From Halocatena marina (GTDB lineage: Archaea; Halobacteriota; Halobacteria; Halobacteriales; Haloarculaceae), in the NCBI RefSeq assembly GCF_023276375.1, contig NZ_JALLPK010000001.1, positions 868,001 to 932,000 of the forward strand: DNA of 64,000 bases, in the 5' to 3' direction. This document shows, piece after piece, positions 16,439 to 24,879 of this stretch. The notes below the pieces were generated by a model, which saw only the letters and a program-made list of their open reading frames with translations, was not told the origin of the DNA and did no database searches. Every line of letters starts with the position of its first letter. The first letter of the stretch is position 1. The translations under genes and the position numbers were made by a program.

Positions 16439-16995
16439 TGACACACGTCACTGTCATCGGAGGCGGTCCAGCCGGATTGAGCGCTGCGCTGTTCACGGCG
16501 AAAAATGAACTCGAAACGAGAGTGTTCGACACTGACGAGACGTGGATGCACAAAGCACACCTGTTCAATTATCTCGGTATCGAAAGCATCGACGGGAGCG
16601 AATTCATGTCCGACGCTCGAGATCAAATTGAAGAGTTCGGCATCGATCGTCATCAGGGAGCGGCCGTCACCAGTCTCGATCAAAACGGAGCAGGGTTCAC
16701 CGTGACGACCGACGGCGACGAGTACGAAAGCGAGTACGTTGTGCTCGCAACGGGTGCAAACCGAGACCTCGCTGAAGCCCTCGGCTGTGCGTTCACCGAC
16801 GACGGAACGGTGGATGTGTCTCTTTCGATGGAAACGAGTATCGAAGACGCGTACGCAACCGGAGCGATGGTACGCGCCGAAGAGTGGCAAGCTGTCATCT
16901 CAGCGGGTGACGGCGCAGCAGCTGCACTGAACATTCTCACGAAAGAAAAAGGCCAGCATTTCCACGACTTCGATACACCAGCAGACGCCGCGTGA
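16438..16995 (+). CDS. Small FAD-dependent oxidoreductase (thioredoxin-reductase-like, single domain)
   Basis: A 185-residue flavoprotein. The FAD-binding GGGPAGLSAALF is at residues 8-19. The second flavin motif VLATGA lies near 101-106, and the third, with Gly-Asp (ISAGDGAAAALNIL), near 157-170. The NAD(P)H-binding domain and the redox CxxC that normally sit in the middle of thioredoxin reductases are absent; the protein is about 60 percent of the usual length. Such short versions are common in haloarchaea, and their electron donor is unclear. It follows the DUF354 gene by 85 bases but has its own strong promoter with a palindrome at the start codon, so it is probably regulated separately. 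Confidence 0.85.
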   Translation: MTHVTVIGGGPAGLSAALFTAKNELETRVFDTDETWMHKAHLFNYLGIESIDGSEFMSDARDQIEEFGIDRHQGAAVTSLDQNGAGFTVTTDGDEYESEYVVLATGANRDLAEALGCAFTDDGTVDVSLSMETSIEDAYATGAMVRAEEWQAVISAGDGAAAALNILTKEKGQHFHDFDTPADAA

Positions 16996-17124
16996 TACCA
17001 AATCGTATCGCTGGTTATAGATCGCTACCGTTGCTGGAAACAGTACCTGCCGCTCCTCAATGAGAACGCGACCCATCGCTCTCTGATGGTCTCAGGCATC
17101 CGCGCTTACTGATGCCCGATTCAG

Positions 17125-17460
17125 TTATTCAACATAGATTCGGCCGGTACCATTTTCTGAAACGCTTACAGTCACTTGGTAGTCGATGAACGGGAAACTC
17201 ACCCGTCCACCGATCCCCTGAACGAATAACGTATCCAGTGCTTCAGGATCGATAGCGTCGTTCAGCGGTGTGATGATCTCTGTCTCGTCGATATCTGCAA
17301 CTGAACCAACTGCTTCGACAACTCGCACACCGAGATCATGTTCTGATGGATCGTATCCGAACATCGCTACATCTTCCAGATCCGATTCGAAAGACGTCCA
17401 CTCCCCCTCATTCTCCGTATCTACTCCCATGGCAGCCTCCGTATTGATGTCTGCTCTCAT
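17125..17460 (-). CDS. HalOD1 output-domain protein
   Basis: A 111-residue protein. The HalOD1 domain spans about residues 28-111: YDPSEHDLGVRVVEAVGSVA, then ITPLNDAIDPEALDTLF and GGRVSFPFIDYQVTVS. It is found only in haloarchaea, either alone or as the output part of response regulators, and has no known molecular activity. I chose the ATG at 17460; a longer frame upstream contains non-protein-like sequence, and a TATA-like TTTATATA on the minus strand near 17520 fits a short leader. It converges on the FAD-protein gene with a gap of about 130 bases. It carries no sensor or receiver domain. Confidence 0.85.
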   Translation of the reverse strand: MRADINTEAAMGVDTENEGEWTSFESDLEDVAMFGYDPSEHDLGVRVVEAVGSVADIDETEIITPLNDAIDPEALDTLFVQGIGGRVSFPFIDYQVTVSVSENGTGRIYVE

Positions 17461-17955
17461 TGTTGTGTTGATTGGGTGGCAGCCCATAGACAGACAACAA
17501 CCCAATAATGCCCCACGCCCTATATAAACGATGTGGAATTCGTTTGGAATTTCCCACTGTTTATATTTTGGAACGAATAGGTGATGACTATTCGACGGTG
17601 CACGGCACCATCCCGTCCACCATAACCGACTCCAAACTGTCAAATTGGGGTCGCCGTAGTAGTTTACTGTATGGTGTAGTAGGATGTGGTTTATAGTGGG
17701 CGATGTGAGAATAAATGTCTGAATTATGAGTGATCGTAACAACTACTTACAGGACAGTAAGCATAAGCTGTTTTTCGTGTACCAGACTGCCATCCACAGT
17801 GGTGCCCAAGCCGTCGTTCCGGGTCGTACTAGCAATGTTTTGAAACGCGGCCACGATGATGAGATGCGTCAGTAGTAGCTGATTCGTACTCCGGCAGACG
17901 ACAAGTATGGTACATTATAACAAAGGAACAACGAGACCGCCCTGAAAGCATCGAG
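17461..17955. other. Divergent intergenic region with promoters
   Basis: Holds the HalOD1 promoter on the left and the GT4 promoter (TATAACAAAG, 17916-17925) on the right. A 49-codon frame from the ATG at 17726 to 17875 exists but its composition is not acidic and I do not trust it. No repeat or RNA gene is evident. Confidence 0.4.
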
Positions 17956-19011
17956 ATGGATATCGATCGCCTTCTTATCGTCGGGACGCTCGGCGGCGGT
18001 GGCATTCACCAATACGTCGAGCAACAGTATCAGGCTCTCAACGGTAGCGTTGACGCGTCGGTGTATGATATGATGTCCGAACCGAAAGGGGCTGGCGTAT
18101 GGTGGATGATTACGTCCACGCTCGCCTCTCTTCTGGCGGCACTCCGGTTCCCATTCCGATCGCCGCCGGATATCGTTCACGTTCATACCTCGCACCGATT
18201 TTCCTTCTATCGCGCGGCGTTTTACGTTCTGTGGGCGTCATCCGTTTGGAACCGTCCAGTTATCCTCCACATCCACGGCTCATCATTCGATGAGTTCGTG
18301 ATGACCGATTCGTGGCTCGTCTCACGGATACAGTCCCTCGTCTTCGAGGCGTGTGACCGCGTCATCGTGCTCTCTCCCTACTGGCACGACGTGTTATCGA
18401 CCCGTGTCGATGAAAAAAAGCTCCGTGTTCTTCCGAATGCGATCGATCCCAGCGAGTACACACCCACGTTCGGCGGTGATCCGCCGCACATCGTTTTCGT
18501 CTCGAATCTCGTCGAGCGGAAAGGCGTCCACGAACTTGTCGATGCTGTCGAAGCGATCGTCGTTGAGCAGGATGTGCGCGTGAGCATCGCCGGGAGTGGT
18601 CCACTCACAGAAACGGTTGAGGCGGTAGCAGACCAGTACGACGCTGTCGACTACCTCGGGTACGTCTCAGAGGAGGACAAACGAGCACTGCTCGAGTCGG
18701 GCTCTATTTTCGTGCTTCCGGCGTACGCTGAGGGGCTTCCGATCGCAATGTTGGAAGGAATGGCCGGCGGAAACGCTATTGTTTCGACTACTGTTGGGAG
18801 TATCCCTGAAGTCATCGGCGAGGAGAATGGGATTCTCGTCGACCCCGGTGATGCAGAGCAACTAACCGAAGCGCTCACCACGCTCGTCTCGCTCCCAGAA
18901 CAGACCGAACAGATGGGACGACAAAACCGTCAGCTCACGCGCGATACGTATTCGTGGGCCGCCGCAAAGAAGACACTCCACGATATTTACGCTGGTCTCC
19001 CAAGCGGGTGA
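17956..19011 (+). CDS. Glycosyltransferase family 4
   Basis: A 351-residue GT-B enzyme. The N-terminal domain has the Gly-rich LLIVGTLGGGGIHQYV at residues 7-22, DIVHVHTSHRFSFY near 74-87 and LHIHGSSFDEF near 101-111. The C-terminal domain has IVFVSNLVERKGVHELVDAV near 178-197, and the donor-binding E-x7-E motif in YAEGLPIAMLEGMAGGNAIV near 256-275. Such enzymes retain the anomeric configuration and use nucleotide sugars to extend a lipid-linked glycan in the cytosol. There is no membrane segment. The sulfatase-like gene starts 75 bases further on the same strand with its own TATA-like element. Confidence 0.92.
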   Translation: MDIDRLLIVGTLGGGGIHQYVEQQYQALNGSVDASVYDMMSEPKGAGVWWMITSTLASLLAALRFPFRSPPDIVHVHTSHRFSFYRAAFYVLWASSVWNRPVILHIHGSSFDEFVMTDSWLVSRIQSLVFEACDRVIVLSPYWHDVLSTRVDEKKLRVLPNAIDPSEYTPTFGGDPPHIVFVSNLVERKGVHELVDAVEAIVVEQDVRVSIAGSGPLTETVEAVADQYDAVDYLGYVSEEDKRALLESGSIFVLPAYAEGLPIAMLEGMAGGNAIVSTTVGSIPEVIGEENGILVDPGDAEQLTEALTTLVSLPEQTEQMGRQNRQLTRDTYSWAAAKKTLHDIYAGLPSG

Positions 19012-19086
19012 TTCGAGCGGGTAATCGTTCGTTTACGCTAGACAATCGATCAATAACAAAGCCGCGTTCTGTGCAACTCTGGGATA

Positions 19087-20544
19087 ATGTCCGATCCTGA
19101 CGTTCTCCTGCTCGTTCTCGACTCAACCCGACGAGACCGCGTTTCGGCCTACGGACACGGACGAGAGACAACCCCAACGCTCGATACGCTTGCGAGTGAG
19201 GCAACCGTCTTCGAGCACGCGTACGTTCCCGCACCGTGGACGCTTCCGTGTCACTGCTCGCTGTTCACTGGCATGTTCCCCTCTGAACACGGGATAACGA
19301 ACGGCTTTACCGATCAGCGACTTCGTCTGTCATCCGACATCCCAACCCTTCCGGAACAGCTCTCTGAACGAGGCTACCACACCGCTGGGTTCTCAAACAA
19401 TCCGTGGGTCGGCCAGCTTTCAGGACTAGATCGTGGCTTCGAGGAGTTTGTCGAGTGGGACCTCGAAATCAGTCGGTCCGATCATCCAATTCACGGACGG
19501 TTCGCCAGTCTCTACTCGAAGCTCCACACTGTACTCGGACACGCGAGCCGTCAGCCACTCGTTTTACTCAAACGTCGGTTCTTCACCGAGCGACTCGTAA
19601 ACCGCGCGTCTCGCTGGCTCCAGCACACTGCCGATACGAACGACCCGACGTTTACGTTCATGAACCTCATGGAGGCCCACAGTCCGTACTATCCGCCCCA
19701 GAGCGCGTTCCGCGCGCTCGGGCTGGACCGTCCGACAGCACTCGAAGCTCGTCGGCTCAACGTCAAACTGCTCGCGCACATCATGGGTCGGTCATCGCTC
19801 GATAGAGACACGCGCGCTCGACTCTTGGAGTACTACGATGCAAGCGTGAAGTATCTCGATTCGATGGTCGAGACGCTGCTTTCGGTCCTCAAACGAGAAG
19901 GACTGTACGAGGACATGCTGCTCATCATCTGTGCTGACCACGGAAAGACGCTTGGTGAGTACGACCGCGACGAGAGACCGCCCCACTACGTGCGGGACGT
20001 GAACACGACCGTTCCCCTCTTCGTGAAAGAACCGAATCAGACAGAGCCCGTGCGTATCGACCAACCGTTCGAGCTACACCGACTCTTCGAAACAGTGCTG
20101 GACGGTGACCTCGAACAGTCTCTCGAAAATGCGCCATCAACTGCGCTCGTTGAGGACTTCATCCCGCACACTGGTCGGGAAGTAGAAACAGTCACACATT
20201 GGCGTGCACTGTGTGATGGCACGACCAAATACGTGACGCCAGTGGAGCACCCCTCTGAACGAACGAATGGAAACGAGCAAGAACAGACCTCCGAACACGA
20301 GTCTGATCAGGACCCGACACAGCAATCCCATGAGTATCTCTTCCGTGGAACCGGACTCAATGAAGTCCCTGTCGAAGTGGACGCATCGACGCTCGAGCAG
20401 CTACGATCGCTAATGATCGAGCGGACGAGTCAGCTCGATACCGCAACAGCGTCGGCCAACGGCTCGTCGACGGACGAGTCGACACCCGAGGATCTCAGTG
20501 GGAGTGTCGAAGCACAGCTCGAAGACTTGGGCTATTTGGACTGA
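19087..20544 (+). CDS. Sulfatase-like AP-superfamily protein with threonine nucleophile
   Basis: A 485-residue protein with no signal peptide. The metal-binding Asp is in LLLVLDSTRRDRVSAYG (residues 7-23). The active-site block is APWTLPCHCSLFTGMFPSEHG near 49-69. Aligned on the TG that ends the block, the nucleophile position is Thr, not the Cys/Ser that becomes formylglycine, and the following Arg of sulfatases is His. Other ligands are EAHSPY near 197 and CADHGKTLGE near 279-288. Residues about 385-470 are an acidic disordered region, and the end is LEDLGYLD. Thr-type members (for example LtaS) transfer phosphoalcohol groups, so phosphodiester chemistry is likelier than sulfate release (inference). 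Its 3' end overlaps the next gene by 13 bases. Confidence 0.87.
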   Translation: MSDPDVLLLVLDSTRRDRVSAYGHGRETTPTLDTLASEATVFEHAYVPAPWTLPCHCSLFTGMFPSEHGITNGFTDQRLRLSSDIPTLPEQLSERGYHTAGFSNNPWVGQLSGLDRGFEEFVEWDLEISRSDHPIHGRFASLYSKLHTVLGHASRQPLVLLKRRFFTERLVNRASRWLQHTADTNDPTFTFMNLMEAHSPYYPPQSAFRALGLDRPTALEARRLNVKLLAHIMGRSSLDRDTRARLLEYYDASVKYLDSMVETLLSVLKREGLYEDMLLIICADHGKTLGEYDRDERPPHYVRDVNTTVPLFVKEPNQTEPVRIDQPFELHRLFETVLDGDLEQSLENAPSTALVEDFIPHTGREVETVTHWRALCDGTTKYVTPVEHPSERTNGNEQEQTSEHESDQDPTQQSHEYLFRGTGLNEVPVEVDASTLEQLRSLMIERTSQLDTATASANGSSTDESTPEDLSGSVEAQLEDLGYLD

Positions 20545-21692
20545 TTCACGGGGTTGGCCTTGGTCAGACGATTGAACGTCTTCGGTTGAATGTCAATGAT
20601 GCGTCCGTGACTGGCTGCGGTGTTGTACGGGTTGATGAATAGTCCTCGGTCATCGTCTGCCGCGAGGAAAATGTACGCGTTGGCAGACGGGAGATACTGT
20701 TTGTAATCGATGTATTCGACGGGTCGCCGTCGCGTTTGAAAGCGTTCGATCTCGTACCACTCCGTGAATTCAGACGTTGCTGGCGAGGCAATAACCATCG
20801 CCGTTTTGCTCTCGTTTCCAGTCTCGTTGGTCAGACCGTCCGGTGCCGTGCTGTCTCCTCCAGCTTCGGCAGCGGTCGAGAACACGACCCACTGTGTGCC
20901 ATCAACGATGAGTGACGTACCGAAGTAGATTGAGTTCGGGACGGTAGTGACTGATTCGATATGTGGGGTTCCCGAGCTGGAGATCTCATCTCTTTCGAGC
21001 TGAAAGACGTGATTTCGCTCTGTATACACACAGTCCATTCCCCAGATGATCGATGACGGCGTGAAGACGAGTTCAACGGCTCGCCACCGCTGGTCCCCAC
21101 CGCCAACAATTTCGAACCGTCCATTACGGAGCCGGCCGATGTAACATTCTTCGTCCGTATCACCGGTCGTCATCCAGATATCGCCAGTGTAAGGATCGAC
21201 TTGCACAGAGTGAATGTGGCGAACGTCCGGTAGTTCGAGCACTGTTGCCCACGTGCGTCCTGCGTCCTTCGAACGTCGCACGCGAGGCACTGCATCGTCC
21301 GCAAGCGGATACTCCCCGAGATAGATCGCTGCATCGTGAACACAGACAGCGGGGAGGAGAACACCGGTGAGACCCGACGACGGTGGGAGTTCGATGCTCA
21401 CCCGCCAGTCCTTTCCGCCGTTATGCGAGACGAATAGCTGTCGACCGGCCGTCGCCAGCAGGACTGTGTCCGTGATCGGCCAGACGTTTGTCGTCTGATA
21501 TGCTCCGACGAACCATCCTACAACTGATTTCCACGGCTGTGTCGTCTTCAGCGAATACTGGAGTGCATCGAGGCCGGTGAGTGGATTTGGAAGCCGGCCC
21601 AGTGTTTCGAACGACCCTGACGTGCGTTCTCTGAGAATCGATCGTCCGTGAGACGCATACAGCCGTCCGTTGTGGACACCCTGTAATTTCAT
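20532..21692 (-). CDS. Asp-box (BNR) beta-propeller protein
   Basis: A 386-residue protein without signal peptide. At least two Asp-box motifs are visible, SHNGGKDWRV near 129-138 and SKDAGRTWATV near 184-194, of the S-x-D-x-G-x-T-W type seen in sialidases, Vps10 and photosystem assembly propellers. The remaining repeats are degenerate (LRNGRFEIVGGG, YTERNHVFQLE). The catalytic Arg triad and Asp/Tyr pair of sialidases cannot be assigned, so an enzymatic role is unproven. Its ATG overlaps the stop of the upstream membrane protein (ATGA), which makes the two an operon. Its 3' end overlaps the convergent sulfatase-like gene by 13 bases. Confidence 0.75.
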   Translation of the reverse strand: MKLQGVHNGRLYASHGRSILRERTSGSFETLGRLPNPLTGLDALQYSLKTTQPWKSVVGWFVGAYQTTNVWPITDTVLLATAGRQLFVSHNGGKDWRVSIELPPSSGLTGVLLPAVCVHDAAIYLGEYPLADDAVPRVRRSKDAGRTWATVLELPDVRHIHSVQVDPYTGDIWMTTGDTDEECYIGRLRNGRFEIVGGGDQRWRAVELVFTPSSIIWGMDCVYTERNHVFQLERDEISSSGTPHIESVTTVPNSIYFGTSLIVDGTQWVVFSTAAEAGGDSTAPDGLTNETGNESKTAMVIASPATSEFTEWYEIERFQTRRRPVEYIDYKQYLPSANAYIFLAADDDRGLFINPYNTAASHGRIIDIQPKTFNRLTKANPVNQSK

Positions 21693-23608
21693 TGTTCTTG
21701 CGTACTTATCGCACGACGTTCCGACTGCGAAAGACGAGCCTGTGAGCTGCGATCGGCTTCTTCGTCTTCGACGTAGTACAGTTGCACTTCACCGTTTGAC
21801 ATGACGCGGTTGACTCCCGGCTGATTGTCGAGGGATTGGAATCCCTGACGACTATATTTGAGCTCGCGGTACGCGGTGACCTCCCGCTCTTCATCCATTT
21901 GGGTAACGATGACGTACTGCGTTCCGTCGAGCGTTGGCTGTAGCCGTGACAGTCCATGAGCTGGCACCGTTTTCCGATACAGTTTCTCTCGAGGGAGCGT
22001 CCACGCGACACCTTGCGTCGCATCACTGTATCTCTCGGGCTCTATGCGAACACCGCGAATTTCCGTGTTCGGTGATTGTATGTCAATGGCCGCATCGTAT
22101 CCTTCCATCTGGGGTTCCGTCACTTCCAAATTCGCTTTGTAAATGTATGGTGATTGGTAGACTGGTGCGAGCGCGAGCACTAACATGAACACGAAGCAGA
22201 TCGCAACCACGGTGCCGGCTTTTGGCCGAGAAATCACGCGAGTGAGCCGATCTAGTAGCAGAACCAACCCAACCGCCCCGAGGATCGTTGCCAGCAGCAT
22301 CAAGAACCCGAGGTGTCGAAACTGCATTCCTGAGATACTTCCTGCGAGATAGACGAAGAATATGATGACCATTGGAACGACGCTCAACGAGATGTACAAT
22401 CGCATTCCTTTTTCCTCGGTCACGCTGTCGTCGATGCCGTGATACAACGAAAAGAGGGTGATAATAGCGGTCAGGAGTGCATACACCACACCCAGCAAAA
22501 AGAGCTTGACGAATATTTCGGTGAGACTGGCCCCGACGACAGACAACGAAGCTCCCTGTGACTGGATGCTTTGTCCCGCAGTACCCCTCCCGTCGATATA
22601 CGCCATGATTTTGCTCAGGTGCTTACCGGCAAGCCGTCTGAACCACCCTGTTCTGACAGTCCAGAGAATGTAGACTCCAAAGAAAAACGCCGTTGAGGCG
22701 TACATTGTTGGATGCTTGGAGACTGGATGTGAGGAATAGAAGAGCCGATAGAACAGTTGTATTCCACAGACTGTCACGAACAGAATGAGGAGGTTGAGCG
22801 CTTGTTGGGGGTGATACAGCACAACAGCAGTGACAGCGAGCGCAAGCGCGAGCAACGTTCCCGTAATGGTTTTTGGACCAGTATCCGCTTTCTTTGAGCG
22901 AACGTCCGGGGAACGTCTTCCACTGATCGTCCTGTTTGTGAATACCTTTAAGAGGAGGAAAATAACAAATGACGAATAGAGAACTGTGAGGGTGAACGGA
23001 TGGACACGAAGGTGAGTGCTGATGTGATTAATGGGAAGCAAAAGGAGAGCCGAGAATAACCCCACTACGGTAGCGTGACTCCCTGATACGAGCAATCGGA
23101 CACAGAGGGGAACAAACACGAAGTAAACGAGAACGAAACAGAGGATGACGATCAGTAGTGACCGCGTGAGCGGGTAACCAGTGATTCGAGTGATGAACAC
23201 CGAAAGGGTGTGGATGCCGGGATAGATCATTCCATACGGACTCAGTTCTCCGCGTGCGAGGTTTTTCGCGAGGCCAATATGTGTCAATGGATCCGCTGTC
23301 CCGTAAAAGTAGTAACCACGGATGAGCGGCAGCGAAATGACTGCGAAAACCGAACACGCAGCGAGGACGAGGGCGAGGAATCGATACGAACTGATCGGAG
23401 AGACGAACGCAACACACAGCGCCATTATAAGCGCGGCACCGACAGCGGCCCAGACCGCGATGGGTGTCGCAGTGTACATCGATAGTTCATATCCCGTTGT
23501 CGGGTTGTTGTATGCCACCATGATGGCACCCGCTAACGAGAGAAAACCCACGATCAGTAACGGTCTTTCCCATACTCTGCGATCGCCTTCTTTCACTGAT
23601 GCCGTCAT
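21689..23608 (-). CDS. Large polytopic membrane protein, GT-C glycosyltransferase-like
   Basis: A 639-residue protein with about 12 hydrophobic helices between residues 15 and 470, and a soluble extracellular domain of about 150 residues at the end. The first extracellular loop carries YYFYGTADPLTHIGLAKNL near 100-118, with the Asp and His expected of a metal- or acceptor-binding loop in GT-C transferases. The following GMIYPGIHTL is typical of haloarchaeal members. Such proteins use a polyprenyl-phosphate sugar on the outside of the membrane. The end of the gene is coupled (ATGA) to the Asp-box propeller gene, suggesting that the two products work on the same glycan. Confidence 0.75.
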   Translation of the reverse strand: MTASVKEGDRRVWERPLLIVGFLSLAGAIMVAYNNPTTGYELSMYTATPIAVWAAVGAALIMALCVAFVSPISSYRFLALVLAACSVFAVISLPLIRGYYFYGTADPLTHIGLAKNLARGELSPYGMIYPGIHTLSVFITRITGYPLTRSLLIVILCFVLVYFVFVPLCVRLLVSGSHATVVGLFSALLLLPINHISTHLRVHPFTLTVLYSSFVIFLLLKVFTNRTISGRRSPDVRSKKADTGPKTITGTLLALALAVTAVVLYHPQQALNLLILFVTVCGIQLFYRLFYSSHPVSKHPTMYASTAFFFGVYILWTVRTGWFRRLAGKHLSKIMAYIDGRGTAGQSIQSQGASLSVVGASLTEIFVKLFLLGVVYALLTAIITLFSLYHGIDDSVTEEKGMRLYISLSVVPMVIIFFVYLAGSISGMQFRHLGFLMLLATILGAVGLVLLLDRLTRVISRPKAGTVVAICFVFMLVLALAPVYQSPYIYKANLEVTEPQMEGYDAAIDIQSPNTEIRGVRIEPERYSDATQGVAWTLPREKLYRKTVPAHGLSRLQPTLDGTQYVIVTQMDEEREVTAYRELKYSRQGFQSLDNQPGVNRVMSNGEVQLYYVEDEEADRSSQARLSQSERRAISTQEQ

Positions 23609-23768
23609 TGATACCGAAGCTCCAGAGACGGCATACTGTTAGTATTCCACATCACCGTTTCGCTCCTATTGCTGCTTCCGTTGGATCACGTCGTGCATTG
23701 TTATGCCCTTCATATACGAGAATAGTTGGACGTCTAATCCGGTGTGTTTGGGTTAACTATGGCGTCGG

Positions 23769-24734
23769 TCAGTCGTAGTATCCGAGATCCCGAAGCCTAT
23801 CTCTCGCAATATGCTCTGTCGAACGCCGTCGTCTCTCTGGTGGGTCAGAGCTGATCATCTGCTGTCGGTTCTTCGGGGGCTCCGATCGAATGTTCCGTCG
23901 CTCCGTCGACGGAATAACCTGCCATGGGACCATGACTAACTCCTCTGTGTAGGTTCCAGATGGGTGGCCCCATTCACGAATTGGGAGCGGTGATGATCGC
24001 TCACCGATCATGTTCCCGTGATCTGACGTCACGACCGATGCTCCGACCAACAGATCGAGCAGCTCGTGGATTGATGGGAGCACGCGACGGAAGTTGTTCC
24101 GGTAGGCCTGCCAAATGTCGTTCCTTGAGACTGTCGTCTCGCCGGCCAGCAACTGTTCCCAGATGTCTTTTCCTCCGTTTGTCATCTGCAACCGCCTGCC
24201 AACATCGATCTCCGGATTCTCAATGAACGGGTAGTGTGGTTGTATGTAATGAATGATGAGGCGTTTGTTTGGGTAGCGCTTGGCTGCGCGACGACCGTAC
24301 TTCGTCATCGTTTCTGGGAGCACCGTCCCGTGTTCTTCGTCCCACTCTCGCTGCCAGACGTTGATCACGTCGTGGAAGACGGTGTTGATCCGATCACGTC
24401 GTCGATGAAGCTGTGGACTAGCAGTTACGTAGACAGTGTCCAACAGATCCTTTCCAGAAAAATTTCCGATGAGGAATTCAACCGTGTGTGATCCTCTGGA
24501 GATTCGCCGTTCGAGCGTGCCAGGCAAGTCGTGGTGGTCGGCAAAAAGGTCGTACCGACAAGCATCGAGGACGATCAGGTTGTCCCATTCCTCTTCCATC
24601 ACGTCGACACCGTCGATATTGTACTCGTACCGGAAGAGCTGACGGTTGTACAGTCGATTCAACTCCCGCGCAAAATATGATGGCGTCGAAAGCCCACGCC
24701 GGACCCCCCGCCACAGCTGCGGCAGTGTGTACAT
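23769..24734 (-). CDS. Sulfatase-like AP-superfamily protein, short divergent form
   Basis: A 321-residue protein, shorter than usual for the superfamily. The N-terminal Asp ligand is in NLIVLDACRYDLFAD near 52-66. A Ser/His-rich loop, ISRGSHTVEFLIGNFSGK near 78-95, takes the place of the usual nucleophile block, so the nucleophile is a Ser or Thr there. The motif HYIQPHYPF near 165-173 and the metal site VVTSDHGNMIGER near 235-247 are clear. After residue 270 the protein is basic and disordered, and it ends RDRLRDLGYYD, the tail shared with two other superfamily members here. It is read on the minus strand 160 bases after the start of the GT-C gene. The substrate is unknown. Confidence 0.82.
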   Translation of the reverse strand: MYTLPQLWRGVRRGLSTPSYFARELNRLYNRQLFRYEYNIDGVDVMEEEWDNLIVLDACRYDLFADHHDLPGTLERRISRGSHTVEFLIGNFSGKDLLDTVYVTASPQLHRRRDRINTVFHDVINVWQREWDEEHGTVLPETMTKYGRRAAKRYPNKRLIIHYIQPHYPFIENPEIDVGRRLQMTNGGKDIWEQLLAGETTVSRNDIWQAYRNNFRRVLPSIHELLDLLVGASVVTSDHGNMIGERSSPLPIREWGHPSGTYTEELVMVPWQVIPSTERRNIRSEPPKNRQQMISSDPPERRRRSTEHIARDRLRDLGYYD

Positions 24735-24879
24735 TATCCACTACTTGGAACTGGTTGTTCATCGTAAGGATGCTACTAGGACAGATTTGGACTTCCGGAT
24801 AGAATGTCTGAACTGGTAGTGTCGAGATAATACGCGCATTACTATACGCGAATCGTCCGTTGCCAGCGATTAAGTGGCT
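24735..24879. promoter_or_regulatory. Divergent promoter between AP-superfamily and flippase genes
   Basis: A 145-base spacer between divergent genes. A TATA-like ACTATACG near 24840 lies about 40 bases before the flippase ATG. No small gene is visible. Confidence 0.35.

Noticed and set aside
17726..17875. 49-codon frame before the GT4 gene
   Set aside because: Basic, Asn/His-rich and overlapping the promoter zone; no evidence of translation.
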